Assembly (NCBI GenBank): GCA_006503475.1
Contig: RSEH01000310.1
Coordinates: forward strand, 1-50,857
Source of the DNA: Stentor roeselii
Lineage: Eukaryota; Ciliophora; Heterotrichea; Heterotrichida; Stentoridae
Direction of reading: 5' to 3'
DNA length: 50,857 nucleotides
The position numbers and the translations under genes are program-made. The notes beneath the pieces were generated by a model. It was not told the origin of the DNA, did not search any database, and worked only from the letters and a program-made list of their open reading frames with translations. This document shows positions 36,709 to 45,818 of this stretch, one piece after another. The stretch's first letter is position 1. Each line of letters begins with the position of its first letter.

Positions 36709-37419
36709 ATGGCAATGAACTTTTTTGAGTTCTCTGACCCAAACGAAGGTGTGCAAGGGGTGATAAAACTCGGCCACAACCCAAGCCCAGTCCCGGAGCC
36801 TCCATCAAAACTACCATCCGATGCTTCAAAGCCAAATCCCGGTTCACGTTTAGACTTTTTAAAATCATTTTGCGAAGTGGACACATTCACAGTTCTCTCC
36901 CGACTAAAAAAAGTAATCTGGCCATTCAACCGTCAAAAGTTCTTCGAAGACAAGTCCGACTTATACGGTGCAATGTGGATTCCAACAACTCTAGTTTTCA
37001 TCCTATCAGTAGCAGGTACTCTCGCTTCAAAATTATCTAAAAACGATGGCTACTCATTCGACCCAGGTGCGATAGTAACAACAGCAAGCGTTATTTACAT
37101 TTTCTTATTCTCAGTTCCAGCGATTCTAGGTTTTTTCTTATTGGAAGGCACTTCAATCGGTTTTTACGACGCGCTTTCACTTTACGGTTATTCTTATTTC
37201 TCGTTTTTACCAGCAGCGGTGATCAGTGTGGCGAGATACGAGGTGTTAAGATGGATTTCCTTTGGATCTGCGAGTCTCTGGGCTGAGGTCTTGATTTTTA
37301 AGAACTTTTATAGCGAGATCCAGTTTTTGGATGATTGGAGGAAGTACGCGGCGATGGGGACTAGCTTGAGTGGGTACCTGGCGCTTACGTTAGTGGCTAA
37401 TCTATATCTATTCAATTAA
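36709..37419 (+). CDS. YIPF/Yip1-family Golgi membrane protein
   Basis: 236 residues. A Pro/Ser-rich cytoplasmic N-terminus (about 1-85) is followed by the Yip1 signature DLYGAMWIPTTLVFIL (94-109) and five hydrophobic segments (about 100-118, 127-150, 160-182, 185-203, 217-234). The order DLYGxxWI...YGYSxxxFxPA is that of YIPF1/YIPF2. Yip1-family proteins bind Rab GTPases and act in ER-Golgi and Golgi membrane traffic. Length fits. The first part of the gene is C-rich in synonymous positions, the last third G/T-rich. Its TAA (37417-37419) is directly followed by the reversed TAG of the zinc transporter, with no base between them. Confidence 0.88.
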   Translation: MAMNFFEFSDPNEGVQGVIKLGHNPSPVPEPPSKLPSDASKPNPGSRLDFLKSFCEVDTFTVLSRLKKVIWPFNRQKFFEDKSDLYGAMWIPTTLVFILSVAGTLASKLSKNDGYSFDPGAIVTTASVIYIFLFSVPAILGFFLLEGTSIGFYDALSLYGYSYFSFLPAAVISVARYEVLRWISFGSASLWAEVLIFKNFYSEIQFLDDWRKYAAMGTSLSGYLALTLVANLYLFN

Positions 37420-38481
37420 CTATTCGTGCAGGTTAGATAAACAACTCAATTCACCTTTTTCTTCGTCTAACTCGATTTGGACTGTTGAGTGGAATATTCC
37501 GTATTTGTCTTTTAAAAGCTTTTGGGCTTTTTGGAGAATTGATTGAGAATCTTCACCTATTAGATGAACGGATAATGATACTTTTCCTGAGGATATGCTC
37601 CAGATGTGTAGGTCGTGAAGGTCGATCACTGAGTCGAGGTTTCTGAGGTCTTGCTCGATTTCTGAGGAATCGATTGTTTCTGGAGTTGCTTCCATTAGGA
37701 TTGACAGGCACGACTTAACTATTGGTATTGTTGTGAACATCACTATTACGGAGAAAAGAAGAGTACAAATTGGGTCCGCTATTGAACAGTGAGGGAAAAA
37801 GTAGATTATACAACCTGCTACTATTACTCCTGCACTTTGAAGAACGTCACCAATTACATGAAGAACTGCTGCACGCATGTTCAAGTTCTCATGATCATGG
37901 TGATGATGGTCATCATGGTGGTGGTCATGGTGATGATGATCATCATGGTGGTGGTCATGGTGATCATGGTCATGACTATGCCCGATATGATTGTGTTGGT
38001 GGCCTAAAATAAAGACCATTATCAGATTCCCCACTAATCCGGCTATTGCTGTCAAAACCATGACATCTCCATGCACATGTGACAAATGAATAATCCTATG
38101 AATCGCTTCTGAAACCAGCCAGGCTGTAAGTCCCCAAATAGCTGCGATGCTCATTAATGCTCCCAAGACTTCAGCCCTATGAAATCCGAAAGACATTCGT
38201 CTTGAAGCTGGAAGGCGAGTAATATGAATGCTTATAACCGAGATGCCGAAACCAAGAATATCTGATAAAATATGAGCTGCATCGGTTAGGATAGCCAAAG
38301 ACCCTGAAATAATTCCTCCAATTATTTCAGCAGTCATGAATATGACGCAAATTACAATTGAAATGTAAAGCTTTCTTAAATTTTTCTTGACGGTGTGCTC
38401 ATGACTTAGCAGATGCTGGACATCTGATGACTTTTTAGAGGATTTTTGATTGTTTATGGTTGCTCCTGTTAGGTCTTCCAT
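37420..38481 (-). CDS. CDF/ZnT (SLC30-type) zinc transporter with long His-rich loop
   Basis: 353 residues, six TM segments. Zinc-site residues are H70-D74 in TM2 (LTDAAHILSD) and H208-D212 in TM5 (LHVIGD), the H/D pairs typical of Zn2+-selective eukaryotic ZnTs. The TM4-TM5 loop (about 161-198) is a His/Asp run with a 10-residue internal repeat (30-nt in DNA). The cytoplasmic CTD (about 265-345; LRNLDSVIDLHDLHIWSISSG) is complete. It should export Zn2+ from cytosol into vesicles in exchange for protons, like ZnT2/3/4/8. Its paralogue lies at 42089-43168 in the same orientation. Its stop abuts that of the YIPF gene. Confidence 0.95.
   Translation of the reverse strand: MEDLTGATINNQKSSKKSSDVQHLLSHEHTVKKNLRKLYISIVICVIFMTAEIIGGIISGSLAILTDAAHILSDILGFGISVISIHITRLPASRRMSFGFHRAEVLGALMSIAAIWGLTAWLVSEAIHRIIHLSHVHGDVMVLTAIAGLVGNLIMVFILGHQHNHIGHSHDHDHHDHHHDDHHHHDHHHDDHHHHDHENLNMRAAVLHVIGDVLQSAGVIVAGCIIYFFPHCSIADPICTLLFSVIVMFTTIPIVKSCLSILMEATPETIDSSEIEQDLRNLDSVIDLHDLHIWSISSGKVSLSVHLIGEDSQSILQKAQKLLKDKYGIFHSTVQIELDEEKGELSCLSNLHE
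37875..37985. repeat. His/Asp-codon repeat inside zinc transporter gene
   Basis: CATCATGGTGGTGGTCATGG occurs at 37911 and again at 37941, a 30-nt period within a longer CAT/GGT-rich tract. On the minus strand it encodes the HDHHHDDHHH-type loop. Copy-number change keeps the frame. Confidence 0.9.
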
Positions 38482-39204
38482 TAATTATTAATGTTTGCAG
38501 GAATGTTTGATTGTTGAATTTAGTGATTAAGGGTTAGAAATCATTTTAGAGAATTTATGTAGTGAATTTTTACTGGTGATTGTTTTGAAAGGTTTTTTTT
38601 ATTTAAGTTCATTCTAAGAGCAAGATGTTGGCTTTGTTATTTATATAAGTTTATTCTTTTCGCAGATATAATAGAGCTTTAAATTGTTAAGAAAAGATCT
38701 TTTGAAATAAGCTTCTTTGTGACGCTTTTATTATTATAAATATCTAATTTATGCATAAAACTAAACTTTTTTAATCTTGATAATTTTTACCTTAGAGATA
38801 ATGTAACATTCTTCAGAATTTTTATTAATGAACAGATGAGGTTAATTCTATATTAATCTCAAGATTTGTAAAAACTTATAGCTGCCTTATAACCTTAAAA
38901 GCATCATTTTAGCCGATGATGAAAAATCGAAACAAAGGATTATACTAAATTATTCTCTTTATGACCATAATCTGATTTAAAAGTCTAAAAGTACTAAAGA
39001 AATCAATTGAAAAAAATTCTTGCTTATAAGGAATAAATAAACGAAAACTGTAAAGCCCTGAGATTTGATGAAGAATTCTAAAAAAAATATTTTTCTAGAC
39101 TTTAAAAGCAGGGATATTGATAGAACAAAAATACCTACACCTGACATGATTTTATCACATCTGAGTTAAATCTGGGATGAACTGAAAACCTTTTTTTATG
39201 ATAT
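38482..39204. other. AT-rich intergenic stretch before the repeat pseudogene
   Basis: About 720 bp with no ORF that looks real. It includes the upstream region of the zinc transporter (minus). The last about 120 bp may be older, more decayed repeat sequence, but alignment by eye is not convincing. Confidence 0.5.
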
Positions 39205-40408
39205 TCTCATCGAATCTTATCAAGAATTCCCGTCAGAAGAATAAGAGACGCTGCTCAAAGAATCCTTGGAAGAGGTTCAAAAATCAAAGGATGTCTCCAA
39301 ACCTTAGTCAACGCTTTCAAGAACATTCCAAGAAAAGCTCTAAGAAAGATGAAGCAAGTCTTTGAAGACACTAAAAACAAGAAACTCTTCGACAATGCAA
39401 GATCAGCAAAACTTCAAAACTCACTTGAAAGTATTCCCAGAAAGACTTTGAAAGAAACAGCAGAAAGACTTAAAGGACTTATTTTTGCCTATCATCAAAC
39501 GAATGGAATTCTTAAGAAAAAACCTAAACAAGCTTTCGATAAATGGAAAAAATATGTCCAACCTGTTAACAATAAAGAATTCCTTGATGGAATTAAATCA
39601 AGAGAACTTAAAGCTAACTTGATAAGGTTGTAAGAAGAACTTTGAGAGATGCTACTGAAAGAATTTTAGGAGATGGGTTGAAAGTGAAAGGAGCTATCAA
39701 GAAGATTTACTCGACAATGGAAAGAATGCCTAAGACTTCTCTTGAGAAGTGGAGGAAGTATCTTCAGGGATTAAAGGGTAAGTCTTTCTTTGATAATTTG
39801 AGAAGTGCTACTTTTGAACTGCTTGTCAAGAATTCCGATCAGAAGAACAAGAGATGCTGCTCAACGTATTCTAGGAGGTGGCAATAAGATCAAAGGATGA
39901 CTTCAGAACTTGATCAATTGACTTAAAAACATTTCTAAGAGAGCTTTGAAGAAATGGCTTTAAACTGTTGAAGATATCAAGAACAAGAAACTTTACGATA
40001 ATGCCAGATCTGCCAAACTTCTAAACGCTCTTTAAAAGATTGCACGAAGAACTATGAAAGAAGGAGCTGACTGATGCATTGGTATCATCGTTGCCTCACC
40101 TGCTGTTAGAGCTGTGATTAAACGAATGGATGGTCTTCTGAAACGAAAACCTAAACAAGCCTTTGATAGATAGAAAGTATGTCGAAGCCATTAATAATAA
40201 AGAAATTCTTGATAATGTCAGAAGCCACAAATTGCTGAATTGCTTAACTCGAATTCCGATCAGAAGAATGAGAGATGCAACTGAAAGAATCGCAGGAGAT
40301 GTTGTAAGATTTATCGATTTTCCCAACAAATCAAATGTTCCAAGATTCATCTTTTTACTAAAAAAATTAATCAGATTTGCATTTAATCGACTCAAGGTTT
40401 TTAAATAA
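39205..40408 (+). pseudogene. Decayed tandem 69-residue repeat protein (about six units)
   Basis: Six units begin with an IPxRRxRDA-like motif at 39226 (IPVRRIRDA), 39433 (IPRKTLKET), about 39627 (VRRTLRDA), 39832 (IPIRRTRDA), 40039 (IARRTMKEG) and 40253 (IPIRRMRDA). The spacing is about 207 nt (69 residues). Units alternate in type: A has ILGxGxKIKGxLQxL...IPRKALKKW, B has NGILKKKPKQAFDKWKKYV. The frame is broken by short indels (near 39627, 39825, 40170) and by in-frame TGA, TAA and TAG at positions where other units have Gly, Cys/Ala, Arg or Trp, so these are lesions, not recoding. Two fragments (94 and about 80 codons) remain open. The Leu/Ile-Pro-x3-Leu-x2-Trp spacing recalls centrin-binding Sfi1-type repeats, but this is weak. 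Confidence 0.8.
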
Positions 40409-42088
40409 ATTAAAGATAAAATATTCATAAATGGTTTACAAATTTATAGTCTCTGCAAGAATTGATGAAATGCCTGAAACATTTTCTAGATGAATTCTTC
40501 TGTTTTTGATAATAATAAATCTTAAAATTACTATTAGTACTTAATGAGACCAAAATAATCCTGATTTATAATTTTATTATTTAAATATATGTGCATGAAT
40601 TTGCACACTTTATTCAGAGGCATAATTTAAATAAAAATGAATGATTTTCCTATCAGCAACCTGCTGATCATATTCAGATTTGCTCAGAGGTGAAAAAGGG
40701 AGCTAGTCAAAATTAAAGGAAATCAAGGAGTTCAATACCCCATCATTAAAAAATCCTCAAGCACCCTAAACAACTATCATCTTTTAGAGTTCTCCAAGTC
40801 CTTCAAAAGTTTAATCAAGTCCTTATTATGAGTCCTTCAAGTCTTTCTAAAAGTCCTTCAACAAGTGATCAAATTTTATTAAAAGCCCTTCAATTCCTAT
40901 TAAAAGTCCTTCAACTCCTATTAAATTCCTTCCAGTATAGTTAAAAGACTTCAGTCCTGTTAAAAGTCAATAACATCAAGTTAATATATATCGAGCAGAT
41001 TAGATAGAAGGTCGATCCGTCATTCATCAAAAAAAAATCAAAAGTAAAAAATTTTATCTATCAAGCCTGTAAAAGATCAGAGAAGTACTAATCTGGTAAT
41101 TTATCTGAGATCATTGAAGGCGGGGTGCAAATAATTGAATGGATCTTCGAAGAGCATGATCTTTTAAAATATTATGATACTATTTCTCTTCTTAATCCTG
41201 ATAATGGAAAATGATGAACTTTTCAGTAAACTTGAATAAAAGGAAAAAGAGTAATCTAAAATTTAAAAAGTACTTTCCTGTTTACTGTAGTAAAAATGAA
41301 TTAATATATTAGTGCGCGTAGAAATCTGCATGAGCTCAAGGTGTTAAGGCTAATAATTAATAAACTTTTTATATTTCTTCCCGAACCTGAATGATTGTAT
41401 CTTAAATTATAAAATTTCTATAAACCTTCCCATTTCTTGAAATTTGTTAAATTCTTTATAAGGAATCTTTTTTAGTAAAATTTATATATATATTGATTAC
41501 AAAATAACTCATCTATTATCAATTTCTGATTGTTTACTAAATCTAGATAATCTTGCATTTTGGTTTTTTATTTAAGAGCTTTGATGTAGTTAAAATATTA
41601 AATAATCCTATTCTATTCTGAAATTTGTCATTAAAAAAATCAAAAACTAGTTTAAAATAAATTAAGAGGGACCTAAATGTTAAAATCTATCACCGCAATT
41701 CTTCAAATTAATTAACATCAGAGGATCAACCTTTTCATCAACTATTCTAATTAGTATAAATTTGCTTAACTTAAATATTTTATATTTGAATATTTGCTTC
41801 ACTTAATTGAAGATAATTCATTTTTAATAAAATAATCTTTGTATTCATATACATAATTATAATTTATATACTATAAACAACCCTATAGAATTTCAATAGA
41901 AATAATCTTTAACAATATCCCCTACTTACAGTTCCTAGAAATGATTTATTTAATACAACTTAATATATATCTTATATCTGATATAATAATATCAAAATTT
42001 CAGAAACACTCAATTGACAAGTATTTCTACTTAATAAATAATAAATCCAGATCACCTACCACTAACTCCTAAGTTCTAATAATTTAAA
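40409..42088. other. Gene-poor AT-rich island between ZnT paralogues
   Basis: About 1.7 kb without a credible ORF. It contains the degenerate 21-nt array (listed separately) near 40790-40975 and otherwise low-complexity AT-rich DNA, including runs of TATATA near 41480. No transposase remnant, terminal inverted repeat or telomeric repeat was seen. The zinc transporter gene ends at its right edge. Confidence 0.5.
40790..40975 (+). repeat. Degenerate 21-nt tandem repeat (AGTCCTTCAA core)
   Basis: Clear units are ATTAAAAGCCCTTCAATTCC(T) at 40878-40898, the ATTAAAAGTCCTTCAACTCC(T) copy at 40899-40919, a diverged copy at 40920-40940 and another at 40941-40961. Looser copies lie upstream from 40790. 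In one frame the units read I-K-S-P-S-T-P, suggesting decay of a Ser/Pro/Lys heptad-coding array, but stops interrupt it. Confidence 0.7.
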
Positions 42089-43168
42089 CTAAGTATGAAG
42101 TTCATTTTCACATTCAAATTCATCAGTCGAGTCCTCTCCTTCAACCTGAATAGTAACATGTCCAATTCCAAACTTCTCCTTCAACAACTTAGAAGCCTGA
42201 TCAAGAACAATTTTATGTTCATTTGAAATCAAATGACAAGAAAGTGAAAGTTTTCCAGCACTTAAACTCCAAATATGCAAGTCATGAACATCAATGACAT
42301 CTTCAAGTTCTTTCAAACTTCGATTAACCAAATCAATTTCAATATCTTTAGGACTGGCTTCCATCAAAATCCTCAAACAATCTCTGAGAATAGGAACAGT
42401 TGTGAAAATGACGATTATACAAAAAAATAGTGTGCAGAGAGGGTCAGCGATGCGGTATTCAGGGTAAGCATAAATGATTCCACCTGCGATGCTGACTCCA
42501 ACACTCTGAAGGCCGTCTCCGAGTACATGAATAAATGCGGCTCTCATATTTAAGTTTGAATGACCTTTTTTCATTACTTTCTCTTCAGTTTTTCCATTGT
42601 TTTCAAGATTTTCACTTGTTTTTCCGTTGTCTCCTTTGCAATCGTGAGAATCGTGGTGGTGATGATGATGGTGATGATGGCCGTGGCCTAAAAGTAAAGC
42701 CATGATGATGTTAGCTACTAGTCCCGCAAGAGCTGTTACCAACATCACTAGACCGTTGACGTCTTCAGGATTCGTTATTCTATCTATTGCCTCCGCTACT
42801 AGCCAAGCTGTTAGACCCCAGATTATTGCGATGCTTAATAATGTACCTATAACCTCTGCCCGGTAAAAACCATACGTCATCAGTTTCGAGGCAGGACGGC
42901 GGGAAAGATGAAGGCCTGCAATCGAGATCCCAAATGCGAAGATGTCAGATAAGATATGAAAAGCGTCTGTCAATAAAGCGATTGAACCTGAAATCACTCC
43001 TCCTGCAATCTCCCCTATCATAAACAAGAAAGAAATTCCCACGTTTATGTAAAGTCGACGCAGGTAACCATCTGTTGTTTTTTTGTGATCTTCAAGGATT
43101 TTGAATGTCTTGGAATTAAAACCTGCTGGACTATCTGGCAGTGCTTCGCATGGATTATCGTCGGCCAT
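42089..43168 (-). CDS. CDF/ZnT zinc transporter, second paralogue
   Basis: 359 residues, six TM segments, H71-D75 (LTDAFHILSD) and H214-D218 (IHVLGD) as zinc ligands, and a complete cytoplasmic domain (LKELEDVIDVHDLHIWSLSAG). It is closely similar to the gene at 37420-38481 over TM1-6 and the CTD, including RPASKLMTYGFYRAEVIG against RPASRRMSFGFHRAEVLG, which indicates a local duplication. The TM4-TM5 loop differs: a shorter His9 run followed by a 30-residue Asn/Lys/Glu/Gly linker. The N-terminus is unrelated between the two. It should be a Zn2+/H+ antiporter of vesicle membranes. The start follows GTATAA. Confidence 0.95.
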   Translation of the reverse strand: MADDNPCEALPDSPAGFNSKTFKILEDHKKTTDGYLRRLYINVGISFLFMIGEIAGGVISGSIALLTDAFHILSDIFAFGISIAGLHLSRRPASKLMTYGFYRAEVIGTLLSIAIIWGLTAWLVAEAIDRITNPEDVNGLVMLVTALAGLVANIIMALLLGHGHHHHHHHHHDSHDCKGDNGKTSENLENNGKTEEKVMKKGHSNLNMRAAFIHVLGDGLQSVGVSIAGGIIYAYPEYRIADPLCTLFFCIIVIFTTVPILRDCLRILMEASPKDIEIDLVNRSLKELEDVIDVHDLHIWSLSAGKLSLSCHLISNEHKIVLDQASKLLKEKFGIGHVTIQVEGEDSTDEFECENELHT

Positions 43169-43516
43169 TTATACACCAGAATCTATTAAAGTTGAATTCA
43201 GCATGTTTAGCTTCAGTAATTGAAATGAATTTCTACTGATATTGTATTTTATTAATAAAACATATCAAATTCATATTCCATCAACAAAACTAAATTTCAG
43301 AAGACTCATTTCATCGAATTTGACTTAACATCTAAAATTATTAAAGCTGATAAACAATAAAATCTGATAAAATTATTTATTTCTATCTGTTATTTTCATA
43401 AAGTACTTAATCTTTCATCTAAAGAACATCAAGCTTAGTACTCTTCTAATCTTCATCCTTCTCGTAACTCATTCACCAAATCTCGATTTTGTGTAATTTA
43501 ATAAACTTCAAAAATC
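43169..43516. promoter_or_regulatory. Divergent intergenic region
   Basis: 348 bp between the ATGs of the second zinc transporter (minus) and the MORN gene (plus). It is AT-rich, turning C-rich on the plus strand from about 43430 (TCTTCATCCTTCTCG) just before the MORN gene, as at other gene starts. No ORF or repeat was seen. Confidence 0.35.
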
Positions 43517-44581
43517 ATGGGTGCAGAGTGTTCATGTGTTTGTTCTCAACCTCTCGACGGGAAATCCCCAGAAGAAGCGATGGCACTAAGAAGGCCAAAA
43601 CACGACATAAACTCAATAATGCCAAACATAACAATCGATTCAGACGAGTCAATAATCCTAGACCCAGTCGAGGTCCTTCCGAAGTCCCTAATAAGACGTT
43701 ACCTGATAAACCGTTTTTTCGCAGCGATTCCTTTATTCAAAAGCTTTTTGTCTCCAGGAGTCGTGGTCTACGCCCCTCCAGATACAGACCCGGACATAGA
43801 AAAGCTTGAAAAATCGATGCCTCTTTTTGAGCCCAAGCGAATAACAGGCCCGACGATTAAAAACTTCTCAACAGTTTATCTTTCAGACGGAGGGTGTTAC
43901 TCCGGACAGTGGGATGTGACTCAACAACGACCTGAAGGCTTCGGAATCATGGTTTATGTGAATAATTCGAAGTACTTCGGAGAGTTTAAAAGTGGAAAAA
44001 GGTCTGGAAAGGGAAGGTTCATTACTATTGAAGGAGATATTTATGAGGGAGACTTTTATAATGATAAACTTCAAGGATTTGGAAAAATGAAGAAAAGTGA
44101 CGGCACACTTTATGAGGGAGAGTATTTGAATAATATGCAACATGGTGAAGGCACTTTAAAACATATGGGAGAGATTATTTATAAAGGAGGGTTTTTAAGG
44201 GGAATGAAACATGGAAAAGGGTTTTTAAGTGTTGGAGGAAATACTTATGAAGGAGAATTCACTTCTGATTTAATGGACGGTGAAGGGAATTATGTCTGGA
44301 AAAATAAGAATTCCTATCATGGTGGATGGAAAATGAATAAAATGCATGGAAAAGGAGTCTATAAGTGGAATGATGGCCGAGAATACTCAGGTCACTACGT
44401 CGAAGGCATCCGTGAAGGCATCGGCAGTCTGAAGTGGCCTGATGGAAGAGAGTACCGAGGCGGTTGGAAAGCAAATAAAATGCACGGTGAAGGAACTTAC
44501 ATCTACATGGACAAAGGCAAAAAGCGAAATTTTGTTGCTTTATATGAATGCGGTAAAAGGAAAAAGGTGCTAAGATATTAA
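43517..44581 (+). CDS. MORN-repeat protein with probable N-terminal lipidation
   Basis: 354 residues. The N-terminus MGAECSCVC has Gly2 and Ser6 as in N-myristoylation sites, next to three cysteines suited to palmitoylation, so membrane anchoring is likely. Residues about 1-120 are otherwise unrecognised. From about 124 to 340 there are nine MORN repeats of about 23 residues (YxGxWxxxxxxGxGxxxxxDG), for example YEGEYLNNMQHGEGTLKHMG and YHGGWKMNKMHGKGVYKWND. MORN arrays bind membranes or organise cortical and ciliary structures in protists, and in PIP5Ks they are N-terminal to a lipid kinase, absent here. The coiled-coil gene follows after 14 nt on the same strand. Confidence 0.92.
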   Translation: MGAECSCVCSQPLDGKSPEEAMALRRPKHDINSIMPNITIDSDESIILDPVEVLPKSLIRRYLINRFFAAIPLFKSFLSPGVVVYAPPDTDPDIEKLEKSMPLFEPKRITGPTIKNFSTVYLSDGGCYSGQWDVTQQRPEGFGIMVYVNNSKYFGEFKSGKRSGKGRFITIEGDIYEGDFYNDKLQGFGKMKKSDGTLYEGEYLNNMQHGEGTLKHMGEIIYKGGFLRGMKHGKGFLSVGGNTYEGEFTSDLMDGEGNYVWKNKNSYHGGWKMNKMHGKGVYKWNDGREYSGHYVEGIREGIGSLKWPDGREYRGGWKANKMHGEGTYIYMDKGKKRNFVALYECGKRKKVLRY

Positions 44582-44595
44582 TTCATAATTTAAAT

Positions 44596-45288
44596 ATGAA
44601 CCCTAACTGTCACAAGTCCTTCCAGGAACACACAGGTCTTCTCACAGCTTTAAAAAAAAGAGCTGTTGAATTGAAAGACCAGGAAAATTTCAAACTCGTT
44701 CTCGAACTTGAACAGATTTTAAAAAATACTCAAGAGTCTCTAATAAAAACTCAAAAAATAACACCCAAAAAATCCCGGTTCTTTCAAACTTGCGAAGAAA
44801 AAATCATGCAAAAAAAAAACCTAAGCTGCGATGTGAGTCACATAAAAGAAGAACTTTTAACTCAAAGTGAAAATCTGAGTTTTAATAAAAACCTTGTCAT
44901 CAGTTCTTGTGTGGAACTTGAAAAAAGTATGAATCTTTTAAGGGAAAAATGCGAAACTTTTCAAAATTCGCTGATTGACAAGGAAAATGAGATTTTTGAA
45001 CTCAGTCAAGAAAACTCGAAACTGAGGACTGAAAACTTTGAGTTAAATAAAGAGTTGAAGGAAAGTCAGGAATATTTGACGAAATTGATATGGGTGTTTG
45101 AAAGGGAACTTAGGGATAATGTGAATCCTTTCAAGGATAGAACTGCTGCTGTGGTCAATGGAAACTCAGCCGCTGAGTTCTTGTCGCCGAAGGCCACTGC
45201 TTTGTCGCAAAATACAAGCCCTATGAATTTACTTTTTGTCAGTAAGGCTAAGAGGTTCTTGAGGTTCGGAGATGAGAATGCTTTTTAA
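44596..45288 (+). CDS. Coiled-coil protein
   Basis: 230 residues. Helical/coiled-coil stretches are visible at about 15-55 and 95-175 (ENEIFELSQENSKLRTENFELNKELKESQEYL). The C-terminal 50 residues are less ordered, with FLSPKATAL and TSPMN (possible proline-directed phosphosites) and a basic end (SKAKRFLRFGDENAF). No known family was recognised. It starts only 14 nt after the MORN gene stop on the same strand, so its promoter must lie in or overlap the MORN coding region, unless the two are co-transcribed. Confidence 0.72.
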   Translation: MNPNCHKSFQEHTGLLTALKKRAVELKDQENFKLVLELEQILKNTQESLIKTQKITPKKSRFFQTCEEKIMQKKNLSCDVSHIKEELLTQSENLSFNKNLVISSCVELEKSMNLLREKCETFQNSLIDKENEIFELSQENSKLRTENFELNKELKESQEYLTKLIWVFERELRDNVNPFKDRTAAVVNGNSAAEFLSPKATALSQNTSPMNLLFVSKAKRFLRFGDENAF

Positions 45289-45818
45289 GGTTCGAGGTAT
45301 AATAGAGTAAATTTTAGGAATGAATTAGGGAGAATTGGGTTTTGGATTAAGGGAAACATGCATTTTATGCATTCAGAAATAAATCTAAGTCCATGATACT
45401 TTTAGATTAGATCGATTATTATGGTAGATAATCATGGAAAATTTAAAATTTCTAGAGGACTCTCTACTGAAATCATTGGAATATTTAAGAGATAAGAGAA
45501 GAAACTTTGATTTTAAGGTTATTGAATGATTATTTGCTGAATGACTATCAATCTGCATCAGATTGACTCATATCTTCATCATTTTCTTCCTCGTATCTTT
45601 TATCCATACTAAAAAGTTATCTCAGCTCATCATGCCACCTACTTTTAGAATTAGAAAAATTACCCCTCTGACTTTTTCATCATCTTTAAATAGAGACTGA
45701 AATTTAAAAATCCAAATAAATGGACAGCAAATTGTCTTTTTAATGAAAACCCTACCTCCTTTTAACCTAATCACATCTCCCATAATTCAATCCATCTCCA
45801 TCGCTTATAATTGTAAAA
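45289..45818. other. Intergenic region upstream of the giant repeat gene
   Basis: 530 bp with no credible ORF. The left part is G-rich on the plus strand; the right part (45590-45818) becomes C-rich, as before other plus-strand genes. It ends CTTATAATTGTAAAA directly before the ATG. It presumably carries the terminator of the coiled-coil gene and the promoter of the giant gene; no precise element is assigned. Confidence 0.45.

Noticed and set aside
37770-38012. Plus-strand ORFs rich in Met/Val or Gly/His opposite the zinc transporter
   Set aside because: They are antisense shadows of the His-rich loop repeat.
38482-42088. Transposon or insertion element
   Set aside because: No transposase or reverse transcriptase remnant, no terminal inverted repeats and no target duplication was seen; the coding traces belong to a repeat protein.
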